A stretch of DNA of 64,000 bases from Vibrio navarrensis (GCF_015767675.1 NZ_CP065217.1:2170001-2234000), one strand, 5' to 3'; positions 35,348 through 45,762 are shown, counted from the first letter of the stretch. Notes: generated by a model from the letters alone, not told the origin. Made by a program: numbers and translations.

Positions 35348-36691
35348 TTATAAAATCGAGAAGAGGAACACAGCCATGATCGCTACCGGACATACGATGC
35401 GCACATACCAAGGCCAGATTTTCCAAAACAGGCCCTGAGCGATGTCTGGGTTGCCTTCTTTCAGTTCATTGAGCAGGTTGTTGCGGTTCCAGATCCAACC
35501 CACCACGATAGCCCATACCACACCAAGCAGTGGCTGCATGTAAACGGTTGAAATATCAGCAACTAGACCAAACAGAGCGCCAAAATTCAGCGAAATGACA
35601 ATACTGACAATGAGGATCGCGCCACCAATGAGCCAAGTCGCGGTGTTGCGCTCCATTTTCAGCTCGTCTTGCGCACAGGAGACAGGCACCTCCAGCAAAG
35701 AGATCGAAGACGTGAGCGCGGCAATCACCATCAGGACAAAGAAACCGATACCCAGAATCACGCCGATCCCGCCCATGGTATCAAACATCGCAGGCAGCAC
35801 CGCGAACACCAAGTCACCAGAGCTCATCAACTGGCCTGCGTCGTTAAAAATTTGCACGCCGTTGTTTTTGGCAACAAACATCGCAGGAAGAATCAGCAAG
35901 CCCGCCGCAAACGCGACACCCGTATCAATTGCCGCAACTTGACCTGCGGTTTTGGGAATATTGACCTCTTTTTGCAGGTAAGAGCCGTACACCATCATTG
36001 AGCCCACGCCCAAAGAGAGAGAGAAGAAGGCTTGTCCCATCGCATCGACCATCAAGCTTGCCGTGATGTGGGAAATGTCTGGAATCAGATACATTTTCAG
36101 ACCTTCCATCGCTCCATCTTGAGTAAAGATGTACGCGATCATCACAGCAAAAAGAACGAACAGCATAGGCATCAAGCGAGTTGACCACTTTTCGATACCA
36201 TCGGCGACGCCTTTTTGCACTACAAGAATAGTCAACAGCGAGAATAGAACGGCTAAGACGACGTTACGTGCACCACCGAAGTTGACCAGCCAGTCAGCTG
36301 CGCTTTGTAAACCGACCACTTCCAATGCAGGTGCTGCGGCAAAGCCCATCAACCAACCTGCCAAAATTGAGTAAAAACTGAGGATCATGGAAGCGGCGAT
36401 CATGGCGATCAAACCAAACAAGCCTGCGGCTGCGCGATTTTTCGTCCAAATATTACGCAGTGAAGCAATCGGGTTCGATTGACCATGACGGCCTATCGTC
36501 AATTCTGCCACCAGCATAGGAAATGCCAGTAGGAAAACCATCGCCAAATAGATCACCAAAAATGCCGCGCCGCCGTTGCTCGCCGCTTTGGTTGGGAATC
36601 CCCAAACATTACCAAGACCGACAGCCGAACCTGCCGCCGCCATAATAAAGCCAAGTCTCGATGAGAAGTGGCCTCGATTGTTACTTGCCAT
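35348..36691 (-). CDS. Neurotransmitter:sodium symporter family transporter (amino acid:Na+)
   Basis: Inner-membrane LeuT-fold transporter of 447 residues, 11-12 helices. Helix 1 carries the family signature RLGFIMAAAGSAVGLGNVWGFPTKAASNGGAAF, with sodium- and substrate-binding unwound region G-S-A-V-G-L-G-N. Bacterial members import tyrosine, tryptophan, leucine or other amino acids with Na+. A TyrR-like box 65 bp upstream of the ATG suggests an aromatic amino acid (inference). Monocistronic. Confidence 0.87.
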   Translation of the reverse strand: MASNNRGHFSSRLGFIMAAAGSAVGLGNVWGFPTKAASNGGAAFLVIYLAMVFLLAFPMLVAELTIGRHGQSNPIASLRNIWTKNRAAAGLFGLIAMIAASMILSFYSILAGWLMGFAAAPALEVVGLQSAADWLVNFGGARNVVLAVLFSLLTILVVQKGVADGIEKWSTRLMPMLFVLFAVMIAYIFTQDGAMEGLKMYLIPDISHITASLMVDAMGQAFFSLSLGVGSMMVYGSYLQKEVNIPKTAGQVAAIDTGVAFAAGLLILPAMFVAKNNGVQIFNDAGQLMSSGDLVFAVLPAMFDTMGGIGVILGIGFFVLMVIAALTSSISLLEVPVSCAQDELKMERNTATWLIGGAILIVSIVISLNFGALFGLVADISTVYMQPLLGVVWAIVVGWIWNRNNLLNELKEGNPDIAQGLFWKIWPWYVRIVCPVAIMAVFLFSIL

Positions 36692-36746
36692 AATTGTTAC
36701 CGCTGTTGTGTGTGCTTTTTATCTTGTTTCGGCGTCAAACGTGAGG

Positions 36747-36764
36747 TGTAATAATTTTTGTACA
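36747..36764 (-). promoter_or_regulatory. TyrR-like box
   Basis: TGTAAT-AATTTT-TGTACA, against the consensus TGTAAA-N6-TTTACA (10 of 12 arm positions, with the key G and C at the correct spacing), inside a wider GGTGTA/TACACC dyad (36745-36766) upstream of the symporter. Confidence 0.5.
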
Positions 36765-36952
36765 CCCATCGAAAATATCGGCCACGTGATGAATGTGGCA
36801 AGTAAATCAGTTTGAGCATAAAATTGGAAGCCCGGCTGACATAATTTCCTACCACAACTGTAATAATCATCATTAATCGCTGATTATTTACCCACAATGC
36901 AACATTTATGACCTGTTGTTAACAATTTTTAAACATGCTCATTCTGTTTGCG

Positions 36953-36966
36953 TGATACTGGTATCA
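36953..36966. repeat. Palindrome upstream of clsA
   Basis: TGATAC-TG-GTATCA, perfect 6-bp arms, next to a possible -35 TTGCGT at 36948. Operator candidate; regulator unknown. The gap 36767-37034 holds no other feature I can support. Confidence 0.35.
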
Positions 36967-37034
36967 TTTGCTACCTATTCCTAATTGGTGTGTTTGCGCT
37001 TACTATCAAAAACGAGAAAAAATGTTTAGAGATC

Positions 37035-38492
37035 ATGATGGATAAGTTCTACCACTTTCTTACTCTTGCTGGCATCGGTTTATATTGGGTACTGGTTGCG
37101 GGGGTCACCTTGCGAGTCGTGTTGAAGCGACGGGCCGTGAGCGTCTCGCTGGCATGGCTGATGATCATCTACATCTTGCCTGTATTGGGCATTGCCTGCT
37201 ATTTCCTGTTTGGTGAGTTGAACTTAGGTCGTAAACGCGCCGAGCGAGCCAAAGAGATGTTTACTCCCTACGCCAAATGGTTTGCGCAGTTGAACGATTG
37301 CCAAGCACACACGCCAGAGTCGATGGGGCACCATATCTATCGGATAGATGAGCTGTGTAACAATCGCCTCGGCTTACCCGCTCTAAGCGGTAACTCGCTT
37401 TCGCTGCAACGCTCACCAGACGAGATCCTGCATTCTGTTATTCGCGATATCGAAGCGGCGCAAAGTTGCATTCGTATGGTGTTTTACATCTGGCATCCCG
37501 GAGGGCTCGCGGATTCGGTGGCCTCCGCACTGATTCAAGCAGCCAAACGAGGGGTGGATGTGAAACTGCTGCTCGATTCCGCAGGCAGCCCGCGCTTTTT
37601 CCGTAGCCCTTGGTATTCGATGATGAAAACCGCCGGCATTCACGTGGTTCAGGCATTAGAAGTGAGCCCTTGGCGGATATTCTTACGACGACTCGATTTG
37701 CGCCAACATCGCAAGATCATCGTTATAGATGATGAAATTGCTTATACAGGCTCGATGAATCTGGTTGACCCGGTTTTTTTCAAACAGAGCAGCGGCGTCG
37801 GACAGTGGATCGACATCATGGTGCGTATCACCGGGCCTACGGTGAATGTGCTCTCAGCCATCCATTGCTGGGACTGGGAAGTGGAGACTGGCTCTCGATT
37901 CTTACCAAGATTGCCCGAATGCCCTTTGGATGCCGAGCTGCATAAGCATCCCATCCAGGTGGTTCCCTCTGGCCCAGGTATGCCTGAGTATCTGATCTAT
38001 CAAGCGCTGACGCTGGCGATCAACCAAGCCAACCATTCGGTGACAATCACAACCCCTTACTTTGTGCCAAGTACCGATTTGCTCGAAACACTCAAAATGA
38101 CCGCGCAAAGAGGGATTCAGGTTGAGTTGATCATTCCGCACAAGAACGACTCTATGATGGTGCAGTGGGCCTCACGCGCGTTTTACACTGAGCTAATGGA
38201 AGCGGGTGTGAAAATCCATGAGTTTTACGGCGGCTTACTGCACACCAAATCGGTCGTCATCGATAAGCAATTCTGCCTAGTCGGCACGGTGAATCTTGAT
38301 ATGCGCAGCCTGTGGCTGAACTTCGAAGTCACTCTCGCTATTGAGGATCTGCAATTTACCTTAGAGATGCACCAGCTCCAGCAAGAATATAAAGCGCAGT
38401 CGCATAAACTGCGACTACAGCAATGGAATGAACGCAGCCTCTATTCTCGCTTCCTTGAAAGGCTCTTCTATCTGTTTAATCCTCTGCTGTGA
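37035..38492 (+). CDS. clsA: Cardiolipin synthase A
   Basis: Makes cardiolipin from two phosphatidylglycerols in the inner membrane. 485 residues (E. coli ClsA 486). Two N-terminal membrane helices (about 4-25 and 35-57) are followed by two phospholipase-D domains. Their HKD motifs are HRKIIVIDDEIAYTGSMN (about 228) and HTKSVVIDKQFCLVGTVNLDMRS (about 404). The C-terminal RLFYLFNPLL is typical. Start chosen at the MM pair (37035/37038), aligned with ClsA; the N-terminal extension to a GTG at 36948 overlaps the promoter palindrome and is rejected. Affects membrane charge and antimicrobial peptide tolerance, like the psp and sap genes nearby (inference). Confidence 0.93.
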   Translation: MMDKFYHFLTLAGIGLYWVLVAGVTLRVVLKRRAVSVSLAWLMIIYILPVLGIACYFLFGELNLGRKRAERAKEMFTPYAKWFAQLNDCQAHTPESMGHHIYRIDELCNNRLGLPALSGNSLSLQRSPDEILHSVIRDIEAAQSCIRMVFYIWHPGGLADSVASALIQAAKRGVDVKLLLDSAGSPRFFRSPWYSMMKTAGIHVVQALEVSPWRIFLRRLDLRQHRKIIVIDDEIAYTGSMNLVDPVFFKQSSGVGQWIDIMVRITGPTVNVLSAIHCWDWEVETGSRFLPRLPECPLDAELHKHPIQVVPSGPGMPEYLIYQALTLAINQANHSVTITTPYFVPSTDLLETLKMTAQRGIQVELIIPHKNDSMMVQWASRAFYTELMEAGVKIHEFYGGLLHTKSVVIDKQFCLVGTVNLDMRSLWLNFEVTLAIEDLQFTLEMHQLQQEYKAQSHKLRLQQWNERSLYSRFLERLFYLFNPLL

Positions 38493-38604
38493 ACGTTAGG
38501 CCAAACGCTTTTAAGAAATGCTTTTTTGTTTGGCTTGTCCCCTTGCCAATCCCCTGCTGTCCATGTTTTAAATAGAGGATTCTTATTTAGGACAAGGAAC
38601 TGAT

Positions 38605-39816
38605 ATGTCGCAAGGCAAACAAACAAAATTCGTGACGGCGGGACGCAACAAAAAGTGGACCAACGGAGTGGTAAACCCTCCAGTACAACGCGCTTCGACT
38701 GTCGTTTTTGAGAGTGTGGCGGAAAAGCATCATGCGATGGTGAATCGCGCCAACAAAACCTTGTTCTACGGACGTCGCGGTACGACAACGCACTTTGCCT
38801 TTCAAGAAGCGATGGTGGAAATTGAAGGTGGCGCGGGCTGTGCGCTTTACCCCTGCGGCACCGCAGCCATCAGTAACGCGATTCTTTCGTTCGTCGAGTC
38901 CGGCGACCATCTATTGATGGTGGATACCTGCTATGAACCCACCCGCGACTTCTGTGACAAAATCCTTAAAAAATTCGGCGTTGAGACCACTTATTACGAT
39001 CCGATGATCGGTGAAGACATCCGTTCACTGATCAAACTGAACACCAAAGTGCTGTTTACCGAATCTCCGGGTTCTATCACCATGGAAGTACAGGACATTC
39101 CGACACTCGCACGCATCGCTCACGAGCACGGCATCATTGTCATGCTGGATAACACCTGGGCGGCAGGCGTGAATTTCTCGCCATTTGAACATGGTGTCGA
39201 TATTTCCATTCAAGCAGCAACTAAGTACATCGTTGGTCATTCCGATGTGATGTTAGGCACCGCGGTTGCCAGCGAGCAATACTGGGATCAACTGCGCGAG
39301 CAAAGCTACTTGATGGGCCAGTGCGTTTCGCCAGATGACGCTTATCTTGGCCTACGCGGCATTCGTACTTTGGACGTGCGTCTGCGCCAGCATGCGGAAA
39401 ACAGCCTAAAAGTTGCCGAATGGCTCGCAACGCGCCCCGAAGTCGACCATGTTCGCCACCCTGCTCTACCGAGCTGTCCGGGGCACGAATTTTTCAAGCG
39501 CGATTTCACCGGTGGCAACGGACTGTTTTCATTCGTGCTAAAAACCAGCTGTCCAAAAGCGACCACGGCACTGCTAGATGGAATGCAGCACTTTAGCATG
39601 GGCTACTCTTGGGGTGGGTTTGAAAGCTTGATCTTGGCCAATGAACCGAAGAGCTTTAACAGCCTGCGCACCATCGCCAATCCCAATTTTACAGGCACGC
39701 TCATTCGCCTACATATTGGTCTGGAAGATATCAACGACCTGATTGCCGATCTACAAGCCGGGCTTGAACGCTACAACGCTGTGCTGTTAGAAAAAGAAGT
39801 TTCACTCAGTCAGTAA
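38605..39816 (+). CDS. metC: Cystathionine beta-lyase
   Basis: PLP enzyme that cleaves cystathionine to homocysteine in methionine synthesis. 403 residues with the Cys/Met metabolism PLP fold: [16 protein letters not shown], the cofactor-phosphate loop [13 protein letters not shown], the aspartate that pairs with PLP in MLDNTWAAG, and the Schiff-base Lys in [15 protein letters not shown]. The C-terminal [12 protein letters not shown] is a MetC-type signature. ACAAGGAACTG precedes the ATG. Monocistronic. No MetJ box tandem was evident upstream. Confidence 0.93.
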   Translation: MSQGKQTKFVTAGRNKKWTNGVVNPPVQRASTVVFESVAEKHHAMVNRANKTLFYGRRGTTTHFAFQEAMVEIEGGAGCALYPCGTAAISNAILSFVESGDHLLMVDTCYEPTRDFCDKILKKFGVETTYYDPMIGEDIRSLIKLNTKVLFTESPGSITMEVQDIPTLARIAHEHGIIVMLDNTWAAGVNFSPFEHGVDISIQAATKYIVGHSDVMLGTAVASEQYWDQLREQSYLMGQCVSPDDAYLGLRGIRTLDVRLRQHAENSLKVAEWLATRPEVDHVRHPALPSCPGHEFFKRDFTGGNGLFSFVLKTSCPKATTALLDGMQHFSMGYSWGGFESLILANEPKSFNSLRTIANPNFTGTLIRLHIGLEDINDLIADLQAGLERYNAVLLEKEVSLSQ

Positions 39817-39836
39817 TCAAGATGTGACTCGCCCTC

Positions 39837-39863
39837 CGTTGTGGAGGGCGAGTTGTGTTAAAG
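39837..39863. terminator. Bidirectional terminator between metC and tag
   Basis: ACTCGCCCTCC/GGAGGGCGAGT 11-bp perfect stem, 5-base loop, between the convergent genes. Confidence 0.8.
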
Positions 39864-39886
39864 GATTTGTCTTACTCACGCCCGAG

Positions 39887-40453
39887 TTAGTGTTGCGCTT
39901 TACAAGGACAGCCAACCACGTGATCATCGACCATACCAACCGCCTGCATGAAGGCGTAACAAATTGTCTCACCAACAAACTTAAATCCACGCTTTTTCAA
40001 AAACTTGCTCATTGCTTTTGATTGCTCGGTGGAGGCAGGCACTTGCTGCATCGACGTCCACGGATTCACCATTGGTTTATGTTCGACAAACTGCCACAAC
40101 GCGTTACTGAGTGAGCCAAACTCTTGTTGTAGTGCAATCGCCGCTTTTGCATTACTGAACACCGAAGCAATTTTGCCTTTGTGTCTCACCACATCAAATC
40201 GTTCAATAATTTGATCGATACGCTCTTCGCCATACGTAGAGAGAAGCGATAAATCGTAGTCCTCAAATGCCTGACGATAACCTTCGCGCTTTTTCAGTAC
40301 CGTAATCCAGCTTAACCCGGCTTGAGCACCTTCTAAGGTAATAAACTCAAATAATTTTTTGTCATCAAAAACAGGCTTCCCCCATTCAGCGTCATGATAT
40401 TCACGCTCCAAGGGGTGGTTCATCGCCCATGCACAGGTATTCTGTTCTGTCAT
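39887..40453 (-). CDS. tag: DNA-3-methyladenine glycosylase I
   Basis: Base-excision repair enzyme removing 3-methyladenine. 188 residues (E. coli 187). The zinc-snap ligands are visible at both ends: Cys7 and His20 (NTCAWAMN, REYHDAEWG), and His/Cys in MVDDHVVGCPC. The helix-hairpin-helix core includes ITLEGAQAGLSWITVLKKREGYRQAF. AGGGAT precedes the ATG. Solitary, convergent with metC. Confidence 0.96.
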   Translation of the reverse strand: MTEQNTCAWAMNHPLEREYHDAEWGKPVFDDKKLFEFITLEGAQAGLSWITVLKKREGYRQAFEDYDLSLLSTYGEERIDQIIERFDVVRHKGKIASVFSNAKAAIALQQEFGSLSNALWQFVEHKPMVNPWTSMQQVPASTEQSKAMSKFLKKRGFKFVGETICYAFMQAVGMVDDHVVGCPCKAQH

Positions 40454-40534
40454 TCAATTATCCCTAAACAATGCGCTTTGCGGTCACGATAACCTCACCA
40501 AACAAAGCGCATCAAATCAACGCTCTCCCGTGCC

Positions 40535-43500
40535 TTATTTCGGCACAGCCACTTTATGGAACAGACGATACAGCACAGGTACGACAATCAATGTCAGTAC
40601 TGTAGCAAATCCAAGACCAAACATAATTGTCACTGCCATCGGCTTGAAGAAAATATCAGGCAGTAACGGCACCATACCTAAAATGGTGGTAATCGCCGCC
40701 ATACACACCGGACGCACACGGCTGAGTGAGGCATCAACCACCGCAATATAAGGGTCTTTACCCGATTTCATTTCTATTTCGATCTGATCCAGTAGCACAA
40801 TACCATTTTTCAACAACATACCCGAGAGGCTTAAGAAACCAAGCAGCGCCATAAAGCCAAATGGGGTATTGAGTGCAAGTAAACCCGTCGTCACGCCAAT
40901 CACCGCCAGGGGCACGGTTAACCATACGATGAGAGGTTCCTTAACCGAATTAAACAGGAACACGGTGATCAGGAACATGAATAGGTAACCCATCGGCATG
41001 GTCTGGAACAGCGATGCTTGCGCATCTCTTGATGACTCATATTCGCCGCCCCACTCTAGCGAATAGCCGGGAGGCATCGGAATCGCTTCAATTGCTGACA
41101 TCAATCTCGTTTGTAGTGTCGCGGCGGTTTCTTCACCTAAAATGTCTGGGTCGGCCATCACCGTGAGAATGCGTTTGCGGTTTTTCCGTACTATGATGGG
41201 GTCTTCCCACTTGAGTTCATAACCCAAGGTGACCTGCTGCAATGGAATATACTCACCCAAAGCTGGGCTCCAGATCTTCATCCCCTCGATATTACGAATA
41301 TCAACACGCTCAGCTTCAGGCAAACGCGCCATAATAGGCATCAAGGTTGTGCCATCACGGTATACCCCAACAGCCTTACCAGAAAACGACATCGCGAGGA
41401 AATCATCCACATCCGACTTGGTGATGCCATAGCGTCGTGCTTGGCTTTCATTAAATTGCGGCTCAAGTACTTTGGTCCGTTCTCGCCAATTGTGACGGAC
41501 ATTGGTCGCGCCGGGGTCTGCATACATCACGTCCATCACCTGTGATGCGATGGAGCGCAGCACTGTCGGATCCGATCCGACGATACGCGCCTCGATTTTC
41601 GCGCCACCACCAGGACCTAATTCAATCTGTTTCAGTTTGTAGTTAATTTCAGGAAAGTGATTACCGACATATTGGCGAAACTTATCCATCAGAGGTGCCA
41701 GTGTTTCGTAATTGGTCACGCGCGTCGTGATTTCGCCATAAGCGGCATAGCTTTTCTCAGGCGCGTAAGTCAGCATAAAACGCTGCAAGCCTTTACCAGC
41801 AGTTGTCGTTACATGTTCTACACCGTCTTGTTCTACCAACCAATCTTGCAATACTTTGAGTTTGGTGTTGGTCGCACGAATATCACTGCCTTCAGGCAAC
41901 CAGATGTCCGCTTGGAATATCGGCGTCGTCGACGATGGGAAAAACGCCTGTTTAACCAAGGTAAAACCATACAAGCTGACGAACAAACCGACTAATAATA
42001 CCCCTATCGTCAGCCACGCGCGCCGCATACAGAATTCGAGAAAGTTTTTGTATACGATAAAAATCATTCCCTTGTAGGGATCAACCTCGTCGCCATTTTG
42101 CTGCGCATTTACCTTTTGTCCTCTAAAAAAGAGATCGGCAAAAAATGGGGTTAGGGAGATAGCGGTGAACCAGCTCAACATTAAAGAAATCAATAGAACC
42201 GTAAACAACGTGCCACAATATTCACCCGATGCGTCCTGTGACAAACCAATCGGTGCGAATGCCGTTACAGCGATCACCGTGGCGCCGAGCAAAGGCCACT
42301 TGGTTTGCGTGACAATATCCGTCGCGGCTTGAAGACGTGTTCGTCCTTTTTGCGTGCCAATTAAGATACCTTCAACCACCACAATGGCATTATCGACCAG
42401 CATCCCCAGCGCGATAACCAAAGCCCCTAGGGAGATACGTTGCAAATCGATCTTAAAATACAGCATGAAGATGAAGGTACCGAGCACCGTCAGCAATAAG
42501 ATCAAACCAATGAGTAACCCTGAACGTAATCCCATAAAAAACAGCAAGACAATGATCACAATCGCCACGGCTTGCCCGAGACTTACAACAAACCCACTGA
42601 CCGATTTATCCACTTCTTTCGGCTGACTGTAAATTTCTGCTATGTCGATGCCAACGGGTTGTTGGTATTTTAGCTCGGCCAAACGTCGATCAAACAAATT
42701 GCCGACTTCCACCACGTTGACACCTTGAGCGAATGAAATGCCAATATTCAGCGCCAACTTACCGTTAAAGTTAATGATATTGCTAGGAACCTCAACATAC
42801 CCACGTTTGATCTCTGCCACATCGCGCAGATAAATCAGCCCCTGCGCACCATTCTCTGTGATGATCAAATCGCCCAGTTGATCCACATTCTGAAACTCAC
42901 CAGTAGGATGTATGCGAATGTACTCATCACCAATGCGAATCGCTCCGGCATCCGATACCGCATTCTGCGTTGAAAGTAAGTTGAACACTGTGTTGGGAGA
43001 AAGACCAAGGCTACTCAAGCGCTTCATCGAAACTTCAATAAACACTTGTTCTTGTTGCTGCGCAGACACCGATACCTTACTGACTCCATCGACCAGTTCC
43101 AGCTCTCGGCGCAAATAATCGACGTAATCCAGCAACTCTTTGTAACTGTAACCTTCTCCGGTAATCGCCAACAAAATCCCATACACGTCACCAAAATCAT
43201 CAATCACTTGCGGCTCATTGACACCCGGCGGTAACTGGCCTTTCAAGTCATTGACTTTGCGACGCAGTTCATCCCAAATCTGCGGTAAGTCATTTGGCCC
43301 GTAGTTCCTTTTCATTGAGACGGTGATTTGTGACAAGCCTCGACTCGACAAGGAGTTCACTTCGTCTACATACGGAAGCTGTTGAATGGCTTTCTCTAGC
43401 GGGTAGGTCACTTCTTCTTCGACTTGCTGCGGTGTTGCTCCGGGATAGGAGGTCACCACCATGGCGTCTTTAATAGTAAAAGCAGGGTCTTCCAAACGCC

Positions 43501-43642
43501 CCAGACCAAAAAACGCCGCCGTACCACCAATCAAGAAAATCAACGAAATCATCCAGCTGATCACACGATTACGAATAAAATAGGCCGCAATTCCCGCTAT
43601 TTCTTGGTCGCTTTGAGGCGAGTGTTGTTTGTTGTCAGTCAT
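40535..43642 (-). CDS. vexK: RND efflux transporter, inner-membrane pump (VexK-like)
   Basis: Proton-driven resistance-nodulation-division pump of 1035 residues: 12 helices with two large periplasmic loops (AcrB/MexF-type porter domains). The helix-4 proton-relay segment contains LGALVIALGMLVDNAIVVVEG with its conserved Asp-Asn. The sequence begins IRNRVISWMISLIFLIGGTAAFFGLGRLEDPAF, typical of the short-loop RND subclass that pairs with two adaptors. The ATG at 43642 follows AGGAGGCTAGCA and overlaps the adaptor gene by 8 bp. V. cholerae VexIJK has the same two-adaptor arrangement and exports bile salts and detergents with TolC; the assignment to VexIJK is by arrangement. No outer-membrane gene is in the operon. 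Confidence 0.85.
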   Translation of the reverse strand: MTDNKQHSPQSDQEIAGIAAYFIRNRVISWMISLIFLIGGTAAFFGLGRLEDPAFTIKDAMVVTSYPGATPQQVEEEVTYPLEKAIQQLPYVDEVNSLSSRGLSQITVSMKRNYGPNDLPQIWDELRRKVNDLKGQLPPGVNEPQVIDDFGDVYGILLAITGEGYSYKELLDYVDYLRRELELVDGVSKVSVSAQQQEQVFIEVSMKRLSSLGLSPNTVFNLLSTQNAVSDAGAIRIGDEYIRIHPTGEFQNVDQLGDLIITENGAQGLIYLRDVAEIKRGYVEVPSNIINFNGKLALNIGISFAQGVNVVEVGNLFDRRLAELKYQQPVGIDIAEIYSQPKEVDKSVSGFVVSLGQAVAIVIIVLLFFMGLRSGLLIGLILLLTVLGTFIFMLYFKIDLQRISLGALVIALGMLVDNAIVVVEGILIGTQKGRTRLQAATDIVTQTKWPLLGATVIAVTAFAPIGLSQDASGEYCGTLFTVLLISLMLSWFTAISLTPFFADLFFRGQKVNAQQNGDEVDPYKGMIFIVYKNFLEFCMRRAWLTIGVLLVGLFVSLYGFTLVKQAFFPSSTTPIFQADIWLPEGSDIRATNTKLKVLQDWLVEQDGVEHVTTTAGKGLQRFMLTYAPEKSYAAYGEITTRVTNYETLAPLMDKFRQYVGNHFPEINYKLKQIELGPGGGAKIEARIVGSDPTVLRSIASQVMDVMYADPGATNVRHNWRERTKVLEPQFNESQARRYGITKSDVDDFLAMSFSGKAVGVYRDGTTLMPIMARLPEAERVDIRNIEGMKIWSPALGEYIPLQQVTLGYELKWEDPIIVRKNRKRILTVMADPDILGEETAATLQTRLMSAIEAIPMPPGYSLEWGGEYESSRDAQASLFQTMPMGYLFMFLITVFLFNSVKEPLIVWLTVPLAVIGVTTGLLALNTPFGFMALLGFLSLSGMLLKNGIVLLDQIEIEMKSGKDPYIAVVDASLSRVRPVCMAAITTILGMVPLLPDIFFKPMAVTIMFGLGFATVLTLIVVPVLYRLFHKVAVPK

Positions 43643-44720
43643 TGCTAGCCTCCTGAGCAATCACGTTTACCGCCATACCATCCCGCAGTCTGGCAATTCC
43701 CGCGACCACGACTTGATCATCCTTGTTTAAGCCTTGGTAGATCTGCACGCTCTCTTTCGAGGCTTTACCGACCACAACTTTGCGCTTACTTACCGTGCTA
43801 TCGGCGTTCACAATCCAGACAAACTTGCTGTCCGTATCCAGCGGATCGCCATCAGCATTGAACACCGCTTCGATTGGTACTCGGATCCCTCGATTGAGCT
43901 CCAATCCCACCTGCTCTCCTCTCGTCGTCACTTCAACCGCCATGCCATCAAGAATGAACTCGTTTTCAGGCATTGGCATCGACAAGGTGACGGTAAACGT
44001 GCCCGTTGCGGGATCGGGTTCTGTGGTGAACTCTTGAATGCTTGCCATATATTCATTGCCACTAGGAACACGGACACTCGCTTGGACATGAGAAAGTTTT
44101 TCTTGGGATGGCTGGTTGCTATAGAGTTGATCGGGCAACTGTATGAGCACTTCCACGGCATCCAAACTGTGGATGTTGACCACTTGCTGGCCAACTTGAA
44201 CATTCTCAAACTTCTCAACACTGACCCGAGAAATTATGCCATCCATCGGCGCTTTCAGTTGAGTAAATGAGAGGCGTAATTTAGCCAGTTCTAATTCGGC
44301 TAGGGCAATTTCTCTTTGTGCCGCAATTTCATCAAATTGCGATTTTGCCAACAGTCCTTTGTCAACCAGAGGTTTGGAGCGGTTGAACTGGCTGTCTACC
44401 ACGGAAAAGCGCGCTTGGGCATTTTCAACGTCTAATCGATAGTCGGTTGGGTCGAGTTCGGCGATCATTGCGCCTTTAAGGATCCTATCCCCTTCACGAA
44501 CATGCAGATTAGTGACCTCACCAGCAACACGAAAGCTCAACTGAGACCGTTGCGCGGCATGAGCCACCGCAGGAAAATAGAGATTGTCTGGTGTTGAGCT
44601 GTCTACCTGACTTGCCACTTTTACGTTGGGAATAACAGGGGCGGTGGCTTGTTGCCCTTCACCACATCCGCTCAACAGCGAGAGGGATGCCAACGCGCTA
44701 AAATATGTCCATTGCTTCAC
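43635..44720 (-). CDS. vexJ: RND efflux periplasmic adaptor (membrane fusion protein), second
   Basis: HlyD/AcrA-type adaptor, a lipoprotein of 361 residues. The signal ends in LSLLSGC (Cys about 19). Then barrel-sandwich halves (QLSFRVAGEVTNLHVREGDRILKGAMIAELDP) around a coiled-coil hairpin, and the beta-barrel domain. Start assigned to GTG 44720 with GAGGGC upstream; the ORF extends further only into the preceding gene. It lies one base after the first adaptor's stop and overlaps the pump gene by 8 bp. Confidence 0.82.
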   Translation of the reverse strand: MKQWTYFSALASLSLLSGCGEGQQATAPVIPNVKVASQVDSSTPDNLYFPAVAHAAQRSQLSFRVAGEVTNLHVREGDRILKGAMIAELDPTDYRLDVENAQARFSVVDSQFNRSKPLVDKGLLAKSQFDEIAAQREIALAELELAKLRLSFTQLKAPMDGIISRVSVEKFENVQVGQQVVNIHSLDAVEVLIQLPDQLYSNQPSQEKLSHVQASVRVPSGNEYMASIQEFTTEPDPATGTFTVTLSMPMPENEFILDGMAVEVTTRGEQVGLELNRGIRVPIEAVFNADGDPLDTDSKFVWIVNADSTVSKRKVVVGKASKESVQIYQGLNKDDQVVVAGIARLRDGMAVNVIAQEASND

Positions 44721-44721
44721 G

Positions 44722-45762
44722 TTACAGCCCTCGCTCTTTGATCCATTCACGCACTTTTATTCCTGCCTCTATACCGCTGACACCAGAAATAATGATCTTG
44801 TCGCCATCCTGAAGACCGCTCAATACTTCACGCTTAGGATTAAGTTCAATCGGCGCAGCCTGAACAATACCTTGTTCATCCACACGCCAGACATACTGCT
44901 GTTGCTCACGCATAAAAATGGCATTTTGCGGGATCTGCGTTGCGGCATTGGAAGACGCCACAAGACGCACATTGCCAGCCATGCCAGGTAATACCCCTAA
45001 ATCTTGGGGGCGTTCCATAATCATGGTGACTTTGTAACTGCCTCTTGTGGAGTCTGATTCAGTATCTATTTCTTGAAAACGCAACGGAAATTCATGCTCA
45101 GGGAAAGCATCGAACTTCATACTGGCAACGGGCTCTTTTTCTGATGAAAAACGCCCGAGCAGATGGTCCGGCAATTGGAAAATCACCTTTAACAGTTGAT
45201 TGCTCTGGATATTCATGACCGTCTGCTTCGCGCCAACGTATTCGTGCGTCTCCGCGATAACCAGTGATACTGTACCGTCGTAAGGAGCGACAAGCTTAGT
45301 GTAACGCAGGTTGGCTTCCGCTTGCTCTAAGGTGGCACGTGCCGATTTATGATTGGCTTGAGCCTGGTCAAAGTCTTGTTCTGAAACCACTTTGTCGGCG
45401 CGCAGTTTTTTAAAGCGTTCATATTGCACTTCAGCCAAGGTAAAATTCGCTTTGGCTTGTTTGCTAAGTAAGGCGTATTCGTCAGGATTTAGAGTGGCCA
45501 GCGTTTGGCCTTTACTCACTCGCTGCCCTGCGGTTACTTCAATGGTTTGCAACTGCCCAGGAACCCGAAAGGTCAGCACGGCTTTGTCGCCAGCTTCTGA
45601 AACGGCAGGAAAAGTACGTTCAAATTGGGAATTGCCAACGGAAACAGTAAATAACTTAGCTGGCCTGGATTCTGGTTCGGGAATTGGCGGGAGTTCTCGG
45701 CCACAACCACTGACTGTTGCCGCAACCGCCAGAAAAACAAACGCTCTTCTCATGGTAATCAT
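44722..45762 (-). CDS. vexI: RND efflux periplasmic adaptor (membrane fusion protein), first
   Basis: Lipoprotein adaptor of about 346 residues. The signal ends in ATVSGC (Cys about 20). Lipoyl-like and hairpin segments are visible (LTFRVPGQLQTIEVTAGQRVSKGQTLATLNPDEY ... YTKLVAPYDGTVSLVIAETHEYV). Start is ATG 45762 or ATG 45753; the latter fits a shorter signal. First gene of the pump operon. Having two different adaptors implies a heteromeric adaptor ring, as proposed for VexIJK (family knowledge). Upstream 45763-45852 holds no clear operator. Confidence 0.82.
   Translation of the reverse strand: MITMRRAFVFLAVAATVSGCGRELPPIPEPESRPAKLFTVSVGNSQFERTFPAVSEAGDKAVLTFRVPGQLQTIEVTAGQRVSKGQTLATLNPDEYALLSKQAKANFTLAEVQYERFKKLRADKVVSEQDFDQAQANHKSARATLEQAEANLRYTKLVAPYDGTVSLVIAETHEYVGAKQTVMNIQSNQLLKVIFQLPDHLLGRFSSEKEPVASMKFDAFPEHEFPLRFQEIDTESDSTRGSYKVTMIMERPQDLGVLPGMAGNVRLVASSNAATQIPQNAIFMREQQQYVWRVDEQGIVQAAPIELNPKREVLSGLQDGDKIIISGVSGIEAGIKVREWIKERGL

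Noticed and set aside
38500..38535. GCCAAAC/GTTTGGC repeat after clsA as a terminator
   Set aside because: Large loop and no T-run after the stem. The signal is too weak to list.
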